A stretch of DNA of 64,000 bases from Venturia oleaginea (GCA_013176395.1 JABMLP010000043.1:27966-91965), one strand, 5' to 3'. Counted from the first letter of the stretch, positions 50,601 through 61,317 are shown. Notes: a model not told the origin generated them from the letters alone. Program-made: numbers and translations.

Positions 50601-53262
50601 GAAACCCTTAAAGCTATTTCAACTAAGTAATTATAGTAATATAATTATGGCTCAGGTAATGACTCGAGGTATAGTAAAATCGAAATAGATGCACGAAAGG
50701 AAATAGGAAATCCGCAGCCAAGTACAAAAATATTTTTAATTACCTTATTAATTATTTAAATAACCCCCTATAATAAATAGGCAAGAAGACAAAAATTTCA
50801 TCAATTAAAATTTTCCCTGGTTAAGTAATTTAATAAGTTTTTGTATGCAGTTCATCGACTAAACGGCGGTTGGTAATATTTTTATTGCTTAAGATATAGT
50901 CAGACCCTATTCGAAAGAATATATAAAATATTATATTTCTATAATATAACTGGATAGTTATCTAATGACTATTTAGGGGAACATCTTCTAACTCAGCCTG
51001 TATTACTCACCCTTGAAAAAAGCTTTTACCTTAAAAGCACAAAACAAGGTAAAGTAAATGGCAAAAGGAAGATTATTTGTACTATGGAATACTTCAACCA
51101 TTTGCCGATGCTTTAAAATTAGTAGTGAAAGAAACAATTATACCATCACAATCAAATAAAATATTATTTTATTTAGCTCCTGTCTCTACATTAATCTTTA
51201 GTTTATTAGGTTGGGGTATTATACCATTTGGTGAAGGTTTAACATTATTTGATTTTCCTTTAGGTATATTATATACTTTAGCTTTATCATCTTTAGGTGT
51301 ATACGGAGTATTATTTGCAGGTTGGTCTGCTAATTCTAAATATGCATTTTTAGGAAGTTTAAGATCTACAGCTGCAATGATAAGTTATGAATTAATATTA
51401 AGTTCCGCGATATTAATAATAATTTTATTAACAGGATCATTTAATTTCACTACAATAATAGAAAGTCAACAATCCGTATGGTTTATAATACCATTATTAC
51501 CTATTTTTATAATATATTTTATTTCTATATTAGCTGAAACAAGTAGAACACCATTTGATTTACAAGAGGCTAAGTTAACCAGCTAACTAATAACTCGGCC
51601 TCTATAAACTTTGCTGTATGCTGGAAACCCCTAAAGGCTTAAATACCTTAATGGTAACAATTTTAAGTATGTAACAATGGGCAATCAGCAGGAAACCAAA
51701 TCTTTATATTTATAAAGAGAGTAGGATCCTCAGAGACTACACGCTTAGATTTCATTTAATTATAAATATAAATTAATTGAGATAAGATATAGTCCAATCT
51801 TTATTTAAAGATAAAGTAGTTTAATAAGTTAAAATACTTTTAAAAAGTACCTGGCCTAGTGTTGTACTGATAAAAGTGTTGATTACTAATTTTTTTTTAA
51901 GGAGTTCAAACAAAAATTAATTATTTTTTGTATGTTATTTTTTAGTTTAACCTTTTTTTTATTTTATGTGCCATTCAACATTGACTTTAATGATTTTACC
52001 TTATCTCATTTTTCTGCTCTTGCACCTATAAAAATTTATAAAGACCTTACAAATCCAGATAGTTTTAAAGAAGACCTTTACAAAGTTGGAGGTGTTTATG
52101 GTTTTGTAAACTTAATAGATGGAAAACAATACATTGGTTCTAGTAAAAATTTATATGAAAGACTAACTGATCACTTAAGAGGAGTTAGTTCTAATATTAG
52201 ATTGCAGAGAAGTATAAAAAAATGGGGTTTGAGTAATTTTACTTTTGTCATTTATTATATTCATAATAACCCTGCTGTTATTTTAACTGACGTTGAAACA
52301 GAAGTAATTCAGAGTTTTCTTTTTAAAAATTTATACAATTTTAAAAAAGAAGCTAAGTCCATGTTAGGTTATAAACATACGGTTAAGGCCATAACCAAAA
52401 TGAAACAAAGATTGGCTGATAAAATCAATCATCCGATGTTCGGTAAAAAACATACTTTAAAAACTATTAATTCAATGAAAAAATTTGGTTCGTTAAATCC
52501 TATGTTTAAAAAAACACAGAGCACTGAATCAAAATTCAAAATATCTTTAGCTTTAAGTAAAACACCTTTAGGTTTATATGATAAAGATAATAATTTGATT
52601 AAAACATTTATTAATCAAGTAGAATTAGCTGCCGAATTCGGTGTGTTTAAAACTACTATCTCTAGATATGTCAAATCAGGTAAATTATTTCAAAAAAGAT
52701 ATTATATAAAAAAATTAGAAAAAGAATAATTATAAAAATCATTTAAGATTTTTTAAAAAACTAATAAGTAATTAATAACTTTTTAAAACTTCAAATTACA
52801 ATAGAATTCAAAATTTTGTTTGTTATTCTAAAAATAGCTATTCTAAATTACTTTACTTACTCAACTCAACTCAACTCAAATTTAAATTTAATTTATTTTA
52901 TGGAAAGTGAATTAGTAGCTGGTTTCTTCACTGAACACAGTTCAATTATTTTTGTATTCTTCTTTTTAGCTGAATATACTTCAATAGTATTATTTAGTTG
53001 TATAACAGCTATATTATTTTTAGGTGGTTATAATATGCCTAATTTAATAGTAAATGATACTTTCTTTAACATACAAAGTATTATTTTAGGTTTAAAAACA
53101 TGTATATTCTGTTTTATGTTTGTATGGTTCAGAGCAACATTACCTAGACTAAGATATGATCAACTTATTGAATTCTGTTGGTTAAATCTTTTACCGGTAG
53201 TAGTAGCTTTTATTATACTTGTACCAAGTATATTAGTTGCTTTCGATATAGCTCCTTACTAG
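47623..53262 (+). CDS. nad1: NADH dehydrogenase subunit 1, four exons
   Basis: Quinone-site membrane subunit of complex I. Exons 47623-47775, 49040-49051 (12 nt), 51080-51571 and 52903-53262 total 1017 nt, 338 residues. Junctions restore AHQRRVGP/NTVG/YYGILQPFADALKL and FDLQEA/ESELVAGFFTEHSS. Other landmarks: ERKQLAAHQRR and AGWSANSKYAFLGSLRSTAA. No UGA occurs in the exons. A C-run follows the stop at 53274. Confidence 0.95.
47776..49002 (+). CDS. LAGLIDADG endonuclease, nad1-i1
   Basis: Open in frame with exon 1 when TGA 48211 is read as Trp (TN-W-TVKTRFSIGLH, the position of a conserved Trp in relatives). Motif 1 is WFVTGFTDAEGCF and motif 2 is WISGFTSGDGCF. It ends [11 protein letters not shown]. 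Intact under translation table 4. Confidence 0.9.
47776..49039 (+). mobile_element. nad1 intron 1, group I with LAGLIDADG ORF
   Basis: Begins after ...GTAGGACCT and ends in CAACCATG. Its core is nearly identical to that of nad5-i1 from the TGTTTTGGG stretch to CTAAACAATTAAATATTAAAA. Confidence 0.92.
49040..49051 (+). other. nad1: nad1 micro-exon of 12 nt (AATACAGTAGGT)
   Basis: Supplies codons N-T-V-G between RRVGP and YYGIL. Its 3' end TAGGU pairs with the guide GCCTA (49087-49091) of intron 2, ending in the expected U-G pair. Confidence 0.88.
49052..50491 (+). CDS. GIY-YIG endonuclease with three NUMOD1-like repeats, nad1-i2
   Basis: The frame continues from the nad1 micro-exon and reads through TGA 49871 (Trp, PAKV-W-VYNVKGE) to TAA 50489, about 480 residues. 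The nuclease is GGIYLFQYKGDPNIYYIGRT with catalytic Glu in QERENFYLQNYLPLLN. Three modules follow, each a strand plus helix-turn-helix (SINTLSKDINVARDTIKKYL; KEAAARFLNVTSLIIRNHI; SMQKAADHFKVDYRTILRHL), with a fourth at the C-terminus. Intact under translation table 4. Confidence 0.9.
49052..51079 (+). mobile_element. nad1 intron 2, group I with large GIY-YIG ORF
   Basis: The core lies after the ORF: GTCAAATTGCGGGAAACCCTT (50589), ATCCGCAGCCAAG (50710), GTTCATCGACTAAACGGCGG (50851), ATATAGTCAGACC (50903). It ends in G51079. The core resembles IC-type introns and differs from both neighbours. Confidence 0.88.
51572..52902 (+). mobile_element. nad1 intron 3, group I with GIY-YIG ORF
   Basis: Begins after ...CAAGAGGCT and ends in TTTATG. 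The IB-like core is 5' of the ORF: TATGCTGGAAACCCCTAAAG (51616), GGGCAATCAGCAGGAAACC (51679), TAGGATCCTCAGAGACTACA (51722), AAGATATAGTCC (51784). A short TCAAC direct repeat (52861-52876) lies before the 3' splice site. Confidence 0.9.
51932..52729 (+). CDS. GIY-YIG endonuclease, nad1-i3
   Basis: 265 residues. The N-terminus is hydrophobic (residues 1-25), then comes GGVYGFVNLIDGKQYIGSSK (about 47-66). The catalytic Glu is expected in VETEVIQSFLFKNLYNFK, where the usual EQYY is altered, so activity is uncertain. NUMOD3 repeats (HPMFGKKHTLKTINSMKK) and a NUMOD1 end (NQVELAAEFGVFKTTISRYV) follow. No internal stop. Confidence 0.85.
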   Translation: MLFFSLTFFLFYVPFNIDFNDFTLSHFSALAPIKIYKDLTNPDSFKEDLYKVGGVYGFVNLIDGKQYIGSSKNLYERLTDHLRGVSSNIRLQRSIKKWGLSNFTFVIYYIHNNPAVILTDVETEVIQSFLFKNLYNFKKEAKSMLGYKHTVKAITKMKQRLADKINHPMFGKKHTLKTINSMKKFGSLNPMFKKTQSTESKFKISLALSKTPLGLYDKDNNLIKTFINQVELAAEFGVFKTTISRYVKSGKLFQKRYYIKKLEKE

Positions 53263-53345
53263 GATTAATATTAAAGCCCCCCTTTTTATCATTTAAAAGA
53301 GAGTAGTTTCATAAAATACAAATAAATTAATAAACATTTTAATTA

Positions 53346-53416
53346 AAGCCTATAATTTAAAGGTAGAATAATTTCTTGATAAGGAATCTGTAGAAGTTCG
53401 ATTCTTCTTGGGCTTA
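53346..53416 (+). tRNA. trnI: tRNA-Ile(GAU)
   Basis: Acceptor AAGCCTA/TGGGCTT, stem ATTTC/GGAAT around loop TTGATAA, perfect T-stem AGAAG/CTTCT. Confidence 0.9.
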
Positions 53417-53455
53417 ATAAAAATATATTTTATATGAATATAAATTATTAATTTA

Positions 53456-53473
53456 TTACAGTGTAAAAAAAAA
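53456..53473 (+). promoter_or_regulatory. Leader motif TTACAGTGTAAAAAAAA upstream of cob
   Basis: Third copy of the motif. Downstream, AGGGTGTCTAAGTAT also resembles AGGGTGTGTAAGTAT in the cox3 leader. Confidence 0.4.
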
Positions 53474-53719
53474 TTATTAGTAAAAGTTTAAAAATAAAAA
53501 ATCTAATTAATTAAAAATGATAAAATAACAAAAAAAAATAAGGGTGTCTAAGTATAATAATAAAACATATACTTAGAATAATATAAATTAAAGATGTTTA
53601 GATGTAAAATCTATTCATTAAAACATCCTTTAATATATTAATACAATAATGTATATACTTATAATATATTTTTAAATTATTATATAAATATATCTTTTCA
53701 ATTTTAGTTTAAAATTTAA

Positions 53720-56700
53720 GTGAGAAATTTAAAATCGCAAATATTACTTAGACTTGTAAATTCATATTTAGTAGATTCACCTGAACCTGCTAATATATCA
53801 TATTTGTGGAATTTTGGGTCTTTATTAGGATTATGTTTAATTTTACAAATATTAACAGGAATTTTCTTAGCAATGCATTATCAACCACACGTAGATTTTG
53901 CTTTTAATTCAGTTGAACATGAAACCTCTCAATTGTGTTCTTAAAACTTCGCTATATGCTGGGACCTCCTAAAGCTTTAAGTACTCAAAAATAGTAACAA
54001 TCTTAAAGATACTACAATGGACAATCAGCAGGAAACCAAATCTTTCAAAAGAGAGTAGGATCCTCAGAGACTATACGCGAAGATCTCAGTTAAATATTAA
54101 ACTAATAGCCAACCGGTCTTGGGATATGATATAGTCCGATCAATCATGAAAGTGATTGCTAACATGTTGAATATAATAAGTATTTTTACCTTTAGTTATA
54201 GATTATTTAATAGAAGAGAACCTTCTCCAATGAATAGTTCACAATTTTCTAGATGGCTAGCCGGTTTTATTGATGGAGAAGGGAACTTCCAAGTATTTTT
54301 AGACAGACATTATTTAAGGGTAATGTTTAGAATTAGACTTCATAAAGATGATATCAATGTCTTACAAAAAATACAAGAATTTTTAGGTGTAGGAAGAGTA
54401 GTACTAGATGGTAATAGTTGTGTATTTATAATTAGTAATATTAAAGACTTAATAAACGTTCTTTTTCCATTACTAGACACATATAATTTATATACAACTA
54501 AATGGTTAGACTACATTGATTTTAAAAAGGTAGTATTATTTCTTTCCGAATCAAACACTACAAGAGTTTCTTTATCGCAATTAGAATGAGCAAAAAATAT
54601 AATTAATAGTATGAACTTAGGTAGAATTGAGTTTAATTACAGCTTAATTCCTGTTCTAAGAGAGGTAGATCCTTTTTGGTTACTAGGATTTATTGAAGCA
54701 GAGGGTACATTTGGCTTTAAAAATTTAAGTCCTTTTTTTCAAATAGGACAACATGTAAGAAGTTTATTTGTACTGGAAGCTATTGCATGCTATTTAAATT
54801 CAATTCCTAAAGGGTTTCATTTTAGTATCAAATCAGGAGCTCCTACAGTAAATTTTAGTTTAAATAAGAAAACTTCAGTATCAGTAATTTCTATAGTAAA
54901 TATTGATACATTATACGATTATTTATTGTTCTTCTTATTAGATAAGTCATTTCAAACTAGAAAAGGGATAGATTTCCATTTCTGGTGTATCGTACTTCAC
55001 TTACATAAACTAGGTTACTTTTATTTACAAGAAGGTAGAAACTTAGCTTATAAAATTTCTCAGTATGTAAATTCTAATAGATATAGTACAAATCCTAATC
55101 CCGGTCAAACCCCTAGTTTAGCTGAAATTAACAAAGTATTAAATCTAAATCTTCCTGTGACACTTACATCTAGTATGTTGCATGTGGATTTAGCAAAGGC
55201 TTTTGCTTCTAAAGTTAAACCAAGCGCTATTTGGGTATACGATAATGGAGTACTATTAAGGGAAAGTCCTTTTTCTTCCTTTGCTTCAGCTATGGAAGCT
55301 ATTGGTTATTCAAAAACTAGTGTAGCTGGAAGAAGAAGTATTGATACAGGTAAAATTATCGGTGGAAGATATACTTTTTATTCAAAACCACTATAATAAT
55401 AATTTTATAATGGTTAAACATAATTTAGCCAAAACCCCCTTAATATAAAGTTATTAAAGTGGTCATGTTTATAACATAAATGATTATGAGAGACGTAAAT
55501 AATGGTTGGGCAATAAGATATACACATGCAAATGTAGCATCATTCTTCTTTATATTTGTATATGCCCACATAGCAAAAGGGTTATATTACGGATCTTATA
55601 AATCACCAAGAGTATTATTATGGACAATTGGTGTAATTATTTTAATAGTTATGATAGGTACAGCATTCTTGGGTTATGTTTTACCATATGGTCAAATGTC
55701 ATTATGGGGTGCAACAGTAATTACAAATTTATTAAGTGCTATTCCAGTATTTGGACAAGATTTAGTAGAACTAATCTGGGGAGGTTTCAGTGTAAGTAAT
55801 GCAACATTAAATAGATTTTTTTCATTACATTACTTATTACCTTTCTTATTAGCTGCTTTAGTAGTAGCGCATTTAATTGCTCAAGTGTAGGGCCTTTTTA
55901 TTAGATATAAAATAATTAGAATCAAGCTATATGCTGGAACCTCCTAAAGGCTTAAATACCTTAATGGTAACAAATTTAAGTATAAAACAATGGACAATCA
56001 GCAGGAAACCAAACTATAAATTAAAAATTATTAGGAGTAGGATCCTCAGAGACTACACGCTTGACACCTAATTTCAATCAGGTGAAGATATAGTCCAAAC
56101 TATACTGAAAGGTATAGAAATTATTGTATAAATCTATATTAAATATAACTAAATTATTTCATATGAGTCATCTCTGTTCATAGAATGAGTAAAGGTGAAA
56201 TCTCTCAATTCAAATAAAAATCCTATTAAAACCAAGTATTAATAGGAAACATTCTTGGAGATGTATATATGATAATATTTTCTGAAAAAGCTAATGTAAG
56301 AATTATTTTTAGACAGGTTTCTATAAATGCTTCATATTTATTACATTTTTTTGTTTATACCAAGCATTTGTGTTAATTCCTCCTTCAGGTTCAATAGTTA
56401 CTGATAAAAAAACAGGGAAAGTGAGATATAATCTAAGTTTTTCTACTTTATTTTTTCCTTGTTTTAATGAATTATATTAAATTTTCTATTTTGAAGAAAA
56501 AAAAAAATTATTCGGATTAACATAACAGACCTTTAACTCCGGTAATTTTAGCTTACTGGATTATAGATGATGGGGGTTTTACCGGTTCTGGTTTAAAAGT
56601 ATATACTAATTCTTTTTCTTTAGAAGAATTAAATTTATTGATTAAAGCGTAAAATAAAAATTTTTCATAAAAGCTACAATTAATATTTCTAAAAAGAAAA

Positions 56701-58459
56701 TAGTATAGCTTATATATTTCAAAAATCAAATGTCTTTGATTAAAATTTTAGTAATAACTTATATGCTACAAAGATACATTATATAAGTTAAATATAGATT
56801 AGCAATAAAACTTGTTACACACACACGGTTCAAATAATCCTAATGGAATTTCAGGAAGTGGAGATAGATATGCATTCCATCCATACTTTGTCTTTAAAGA
56901 TTTAGTGACAATATTTTTATTCTTCTTAGTATTAAGTATTATGGTATTTTATTACCCTAATTTTTTAGGACATAGTGATAATTATATTCCTGCTAATCCA
57001 ATGCAAACACCTGCATCTATTGTTCCTGAATGGTATGAATAAAGATGCCATGCTTAAGAGTAATCTTATGAATAATTAACTTTACTATATGCTGGTAACC
57101 CCTAAAGCTTTAAGTACTCATCTAAATAGTAACAATCTTAAAGATAATACAATGGGCAATCAGCAGGAAACCAAAGCACAATGGATCTTATATTTTTTTA
57201 CATAGAAACCGAATTTCCAGGCATGTTGGTAGGATCCTCAGAGACTACACGTAAAGCTCCTTAATTCTTTTAATTAAATTGATTAATTTTATTAAGGATG
57301 AAGATATAGTCCAGCCATTTATTGAAAGATATTGGGTAATATATTTATATGTATATTATTAAAGTTATATGATAACTTCCATAAGTTTAGTATGTACGCA
57401 AAATAACTCTACTATGTCTACAAAAATACTATCAAAATCTGATAGAATAAAAATAACTATAGAAAGTCCTTTAAATTAAATTATTATCGGTTTATTACTG
57501 GGTGACGGTCATATTCAAAAAAGATCGATAAACGGTAATTCTAGATTTATTTATGGACAAAGTAGTTTAAGATTACATCATCTTAATTATTTTAATCATG
57601 TATTTGAATTATTTAAACCTTACTTATCTAAAGATTTTTATCCTAAAAAAAGATCTTTTACAGATAAGAGAAGTAATAAAATATATAGTTCAGTTCAATT
57701 TGCTACATTATCACTTCCATGTTTTAACTATTATAAAGACCTATTCCATAATTCAAATAATTTAAAAATAGTTCCTTCAAATATACAAAATTTTCTTAGT
57801 CCCAGAGGATTGGCTTATTGGATTATGGATGACGGTTCTCTTCAAAATAAAGGTTTACATTTAAATACTTATGGTTTTACTCAGCAAGATCTTTTCTTAT
57901 TAAAAACTACTTTAGAAAATATGTTTGGAGAAAATACTTTGAAATGTACAATTCATAAGCACCAAAAAGGAGAAAGAATTTATATATGGGAAGAAAGCAT
58001 GGAATTGATAAGAAACAATATCTCTCAGTTTATGCATAAAGATATGCAGTATAAAATAAACTCTGATAAATTAAAATAATATAAATATATAAAAATGATC
58101 TTTTACCATTTTATGCTATTTTAAGATCAATACCTAATAAATTATTAGGGGTATTAGCTATGTTTGGAGCATTATTAATATTTTTAATTTTACCTTACTC
58201 TGATTTATCTCAAATAAGAGGTTCTTCATTTAGACCTTTAATGAAATTTGCATTTTGGTTATTTGTGGTAGATTTTATTATCTTAATGTGGATCGGGTCT
58301 CAACACCCTGAAACACCTTATGTTGAAATCGGACAAGTGGCAACTGCTTTTTATTTCTTATGGTTCATTTTCATAATACCGGTAGTTGGAGTATTGGAAA
58401 ACACTCTATTCGATTTAGCAACTATCTCTAACAATCAAAATAATTCCCCCCTACCTTAA
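53720..58459 (+). CDS. cob: Cytochrome b, four exons, GTG start
   Basis: Central subunit of complex III. Exons 53720-53920, 55483-55881, 56815-57034 and 58098-58459 total 1182 nt, 393 residues. Junctions restore [34 protein letters not shown] and [13 protein letters not shown] (split codon T/AT). The haem-binding [19 protein letters not shown] and [15 protein letters not shown] regions are present. The first codon is GTG; an in-frame TAA lies directly before it, so no upstream ATG is possible. The C-terminal SPLP is encoded by a C-run. Confidence 0.96.
53921..55482 (+). mobile_element. cob intron 1, group I with LAGLIDADG ORF
   Basis: Begins after ...GTTGAACAT and ends in AAATG. The IB-like core is 5' of the ORF (ATGCTGGGACCTCCTAAAGC, 53956; TAGGATCCTCAGAGACTATA, 54056). 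Confidence 0.9.
54146..55396 (+). CDS. LAGLIDADG endonuclease with NUMOD1 tail, cob-i1
   Basis: Start ATG 54146. Motif 1 is [12 protein letters not shown] and motif 2 is [15 protein letters not shown] 54587 is Trp ([13 protein letters not shown]). The C-terminus has [15 protein letters not shown] and [20 protein letters not shown], a NUMOD1-like module. About 416 residues, intact under translation table 4. Confidence 0.9.
55882..56814 (+). mobile_element. cob intron 2, group I with decayed LAGLIDADG ORF
   Basis: Begins after ...TTAATTGCT and ends in CTTG. The core ATGCTGGAACCTCCTAAAGG (55932) and TAGGATCCTCAGAGACTACA (56038) is intact. Confidence 0.88.
56150..56790 (+). pseudogene. LAGLIDADG (type 2) relic, cob-i2
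   Basis: Only the second half is readable: [19 protein letters not shown] (about 56528) and [16 protein letters not shown], as in the rnl-i6 and cob-i3 proteins. The first half has many stops and shifts. Inactive. Confidence 0.78.
57035..58097 (+). mobile_element. cob intron 3, group I with nearly intact LAGLIDADG ORF
   Basis: Begins after ...GAATGGT and ends in AAATG. Core ATGCTGGTAACCCCTAAAGC (57090), GGGCAATCAGCAGGAAACC (57154), TAGGATCCTCAGAGACTACA (57231). Confidence 0.9.
57414..58079 (+). pseudogene. LAGLIDADG (type 2) endonuclease of cob-i3 with one early stop
   Basis: ATG 57414 leads to a TAA at 57477, just before motif 1 ([12 protein letters not shown]); the frame then stays open to 58079 with motif 2 [15 protein letters not shown] to TAA change would explain it. 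Without this stop the protein would be a normal 221 residues. Initiation downstream of the stop has no ATG nearby. Confidence 0.85.
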
Positions 58460-58486
58460 AGTAGTAACTACTAAAAATATGGGGTA

Positions 58487-59503
58487 TTGGTTAGACCAAA
58501 CTTAACTAACTTCACCAAAACCTATTCGGTTAACTATTTTAAGGTTAGAAGAAGACAGTTTTCAACTAAGTCTAATAGTTTAATAAGTACTGACTTACAT
58601 GAATGGTTAAGGGGTTTTACAGACGCAGAAGGTTGCTTTGTTATAACCCAGATAAAAACTACACCGTTTTCATTCCGATTCATATTTAAAATAAAATTAC
58701 ATAGAGATGACAGACCTTTATTAGAATACTTAAAAACTCAGTATAACGTGGGTAATGTTTATCCATCTTAAGTACCAAATTCTAATATTTCAAGTACCTG
58801 GTAAGTTCCTAAACAAGAAGACTTACTAAAATTAATAGGGATTTTTGATATTAGACCTTTAAACACTTCTAAACATTTAGACTATCTTTTGTGGAAAAGT
58901 GCATTTCTACTTTACTTAAGTACAAAAAATGAGGATTCAATCATTAAAACAGATACCAAAAGTAAAATATTAGATATAAAAGGTCAAATTAACAATAGTA
59001 GGACGTCTTTTGTTTTACCACTTTAACATAAAATAGAGATTACACCCTTCTGGCTGCTAGGTTTTATTGAAGGTGAAGGTTGGTTCCATGTTAAAAAACA
59101 AAAATCAAATTATTTTTCTCTAATATTTGGAATTGGGCAAACAATTAACCAAACCCCGGTTATTGAGGCCATATTAAAATATCTTAATAACATCGCAACA
59201 GAAAAAATTTTAATTCACGACATCATAAGAGTTAAAGAATATAGGGACCTTAGAAATAAAAACTCTAAACCTTTTGTCTATCTAACCTTTTCAAGAATAG
59301 CTTTCATCTTAGAGGTTTTTATCCCTTTCCTAGATAACTTAACATTTCTTTCTAAAAAGGGCTTAGATTATCAAGATTGGAGAGAAGTTGCTATGCTTAT
59401 GAAAGACGGGGCTCACCTAACACCAGAGGGTTATGTAATTATCACATATATTAGAAATAGAATGAATAATAATAGACTATCCACTAACATTAAAACTTTA
59501 TAA
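58487..59503 (+). pseudogene. Free-standing LAGLIDADG relic after cob
   Basis: Starts 28 bases after cob. Motif 1 is WLRGFTDAEGCF and motif 2 is WLLGFIEGEGWF. Three in-frame TAA stops (58769, 58802, 59024) all sit where Gln fits, while the frame never shifts over about 340 codons. No intron core surrounds it. Confidence 0.85.
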
Positions 59504-60343
59504 GATACTGTTTAATTTTTCTTTAAAGCCTGTTCTAAAATTTATTTATAATTTGTAGGAACTAGGGCAATTAATACTTGAGTGTTTGTGAGTGTATTGC
59601 CTGAATATAACAAAACATAACAAAACAACATATATCCTATTAGACCCTTTCCAATCTCTGTAATAAGCTAACATAACAAGGATAAATTTATTCAGTAAGT
59701 TTAAAAATTGGTATGTAAGTATTTCCCCATAAAAAATATTATTTGTTATAGGGTTTAGGCTCTATACAAGCAATATACATAATAAAAGATACTTACTGTT
59801 TACAAGTAAACCCTATTTGTAAACTATAAGATTATATAATCTTTTTCCCGTAAATTTAATTAAAAAATTAACTTAAACGAAACCACCCCCCCAAAAAAAT
59901 AATTTGGGTTAGTGTACCAATAGTATTTTACTCAACAACCTTTTTTTTAAATGTAAAATCTTCTTAAAAGAGAATGAAAACTAAAAAGTATGTTTTACAT
60001 ATAACCCCCTTTAATTAAAGATATATAATTTAGTATAAGTTTAAATTCAATTTTTAAATTTAAACATTTGGGATTGTAAATTTAATATAAAAGTATCTCT
60101 CCATTATCAAAAATTTCTTTGGAGAATTCCAAGCCTTATAAAGTTATATACTTAAATATTAGTATTTGATAGGTATATCCTATTAAAAAAATAAGATTCG
60201 TAATCTTATAGTTTCTAATTAAATATAATTAATAAAATATATTTAAATAAAATAATTAATTAATAATTAATGAATTAATGAATTAGTATTATAGGTCCTA
60301 TACATATAATTTATTCAAATTTACCCCCAGATAGATAGGGTAT
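59504..60343 (+). other. Spacer with leader-like repeat (copy 2, 59995-60230)
   Basis: It contains an inverted repeat GTTTACAAG...TTGTAAAC (59800-59824), two C-runs (59884, 60004) and the block shared with 40010-40260. No gene is seen. Confidence 0.6.
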
Positions 60344-61144
60344 ATGTCTATTTTTTACAATTTAAATTCAAACAAAATGTTTAATAAAACTAAGATCATA
60401 GATGCTATTAATAAAGCAGCTATTTTTACAGCAGGAGGTGTAGGTTATCATTTAATTTATCGAGCTTTATATTATAAAGCAAACATGATAGAAGATAAAA
60501 TACAAAAAGATAGAGCAGAAGAGTTACAAAATGGTATTAAAGAAGTAAATGATGGTTTATCCGGTATAGGCAAAAATTTAAATAGTCTTAGTGATAAAAT
60601 CAATTCAATGCGTGAGGAATATATTTCTAGAGGTCCAGAAAAATTTAGCCAAATTAAAGATAAATGGTTTGAAATGGCTCAAGATATTAAAGATAAATGT
60701 GTTAGTGTAGAATCTAAGTTCTCTGAACTAAGTATACCTGATTGGGAAAATTCAGGGTACTCTCAGGAATTAAAAGAAGTAATGGTTTTAATTGATAAAT
60801 TTACTGATTACATAGATGATTTTGAAAAAACAAACAAATTTCTTCCTGATTTCTCTGAATTTTATAAATATCTTGATAATATCTCAATATTACAAGAATC
60901 GTCATTATTCCATATATTATTGTTTATAGTTTTATTATTAACTGTATTTAATATTTTATCGGTATTATTTGGTAATGAAATCATTAAATATTTTAATCTT
61001 GAAGAAAGATTTCCTAGATTGGGATTATTCTTTAGATTGAGAATTAAATTTCAAAGATATTATTTAATGTGGAATATATTAATATTATTCTTTGTTTGTA
61101 TTGTTGGTATAATTATAGATATTTTACTATTTACGGTCGGCTAA
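60344..61144 (+). CDS. Unknown membrane ORF (copy E), intact family member
   Basis: 266 residues from ATG 60344; ATG 60377 (MFNKTKIIDAINKAAIF) may be the true start. It has a Gly/Ala-rich hydrophobic patch (KAAIFTAGGVGYHLIYRALY), a long charged, probably coiled-coil middle (about 45-180), and two C-terminal helices (LFHILLFIVLLLTVFNILSV and WNILILFFVCIVGIIIDILL). Between them lies a basic loop (LEERFPRLGLFFRLRIKFQR). The layout is shared with copies A-D. I do not recognise a function. It is preceded by a copied leader and a C-run (60325) and followed by CCCCCTCC. Confidence 0.75.
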   Translation: MSIFYNLNSNKMFNKTKIIDAINKAAIFTAGGVGYHLIYRALYYKANMIEDKIQKDRAEELQNGIKEVNDGLSGIGKNLNSLSDKINSMREEYISRGPEKFSQIKDKWFEMAQDIKDKCVSVESKFSELSIPDWENSGYSQELKEVMVLIDKFTDYIDDFEKTNKFLPDFSEFYKYLDNISILQESSLFHILLFIVLLLTVFNILSVLFGNEIIKYFNLEERFPRLGLFFRLRIKFQRYYLMWNILILFFVCIVGIIIDILLFTVG

Positions 61145-61245
61145 ATTTATACTCTATAAATTTACTTTTTTTATTCAATTGATTGTTTTATTAATTTTAG
61201 TATATCCCCCTCCTTCTATTTTTAAATTGTTTTTTAATTTATTAA

Positions 61246-61315
61246 TTCCCTTAGTTCAAATGGTAGAACAGAGGTTTACGAAACCTTACGTACTGGTTCA
61301 AATCCACTAGGGAAC
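61246..61315 (+). tRNA. trnR: tRNA-Arg(ACG)
   Basis: Acceptor TTCCCT/AGGGAA, stem AGGT/ACCT around loop TTACGAA. The T-stem has one C-C mismatch. Confidence 0.8.
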
Positions 61316-61317
61316 TG

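Noticed and set aside
52861..52878. CRISPR-like or satellite array from the TCAAC repeats
   Set aside because: Only three to four 5-nt units without spacers; a simple repeat.
57031..57042. cob exon 3 ending after TGG TAT
   Set aside because: The U/G rule and the WYLLPFY product place the junction inside the Tyr codon (T/AT).
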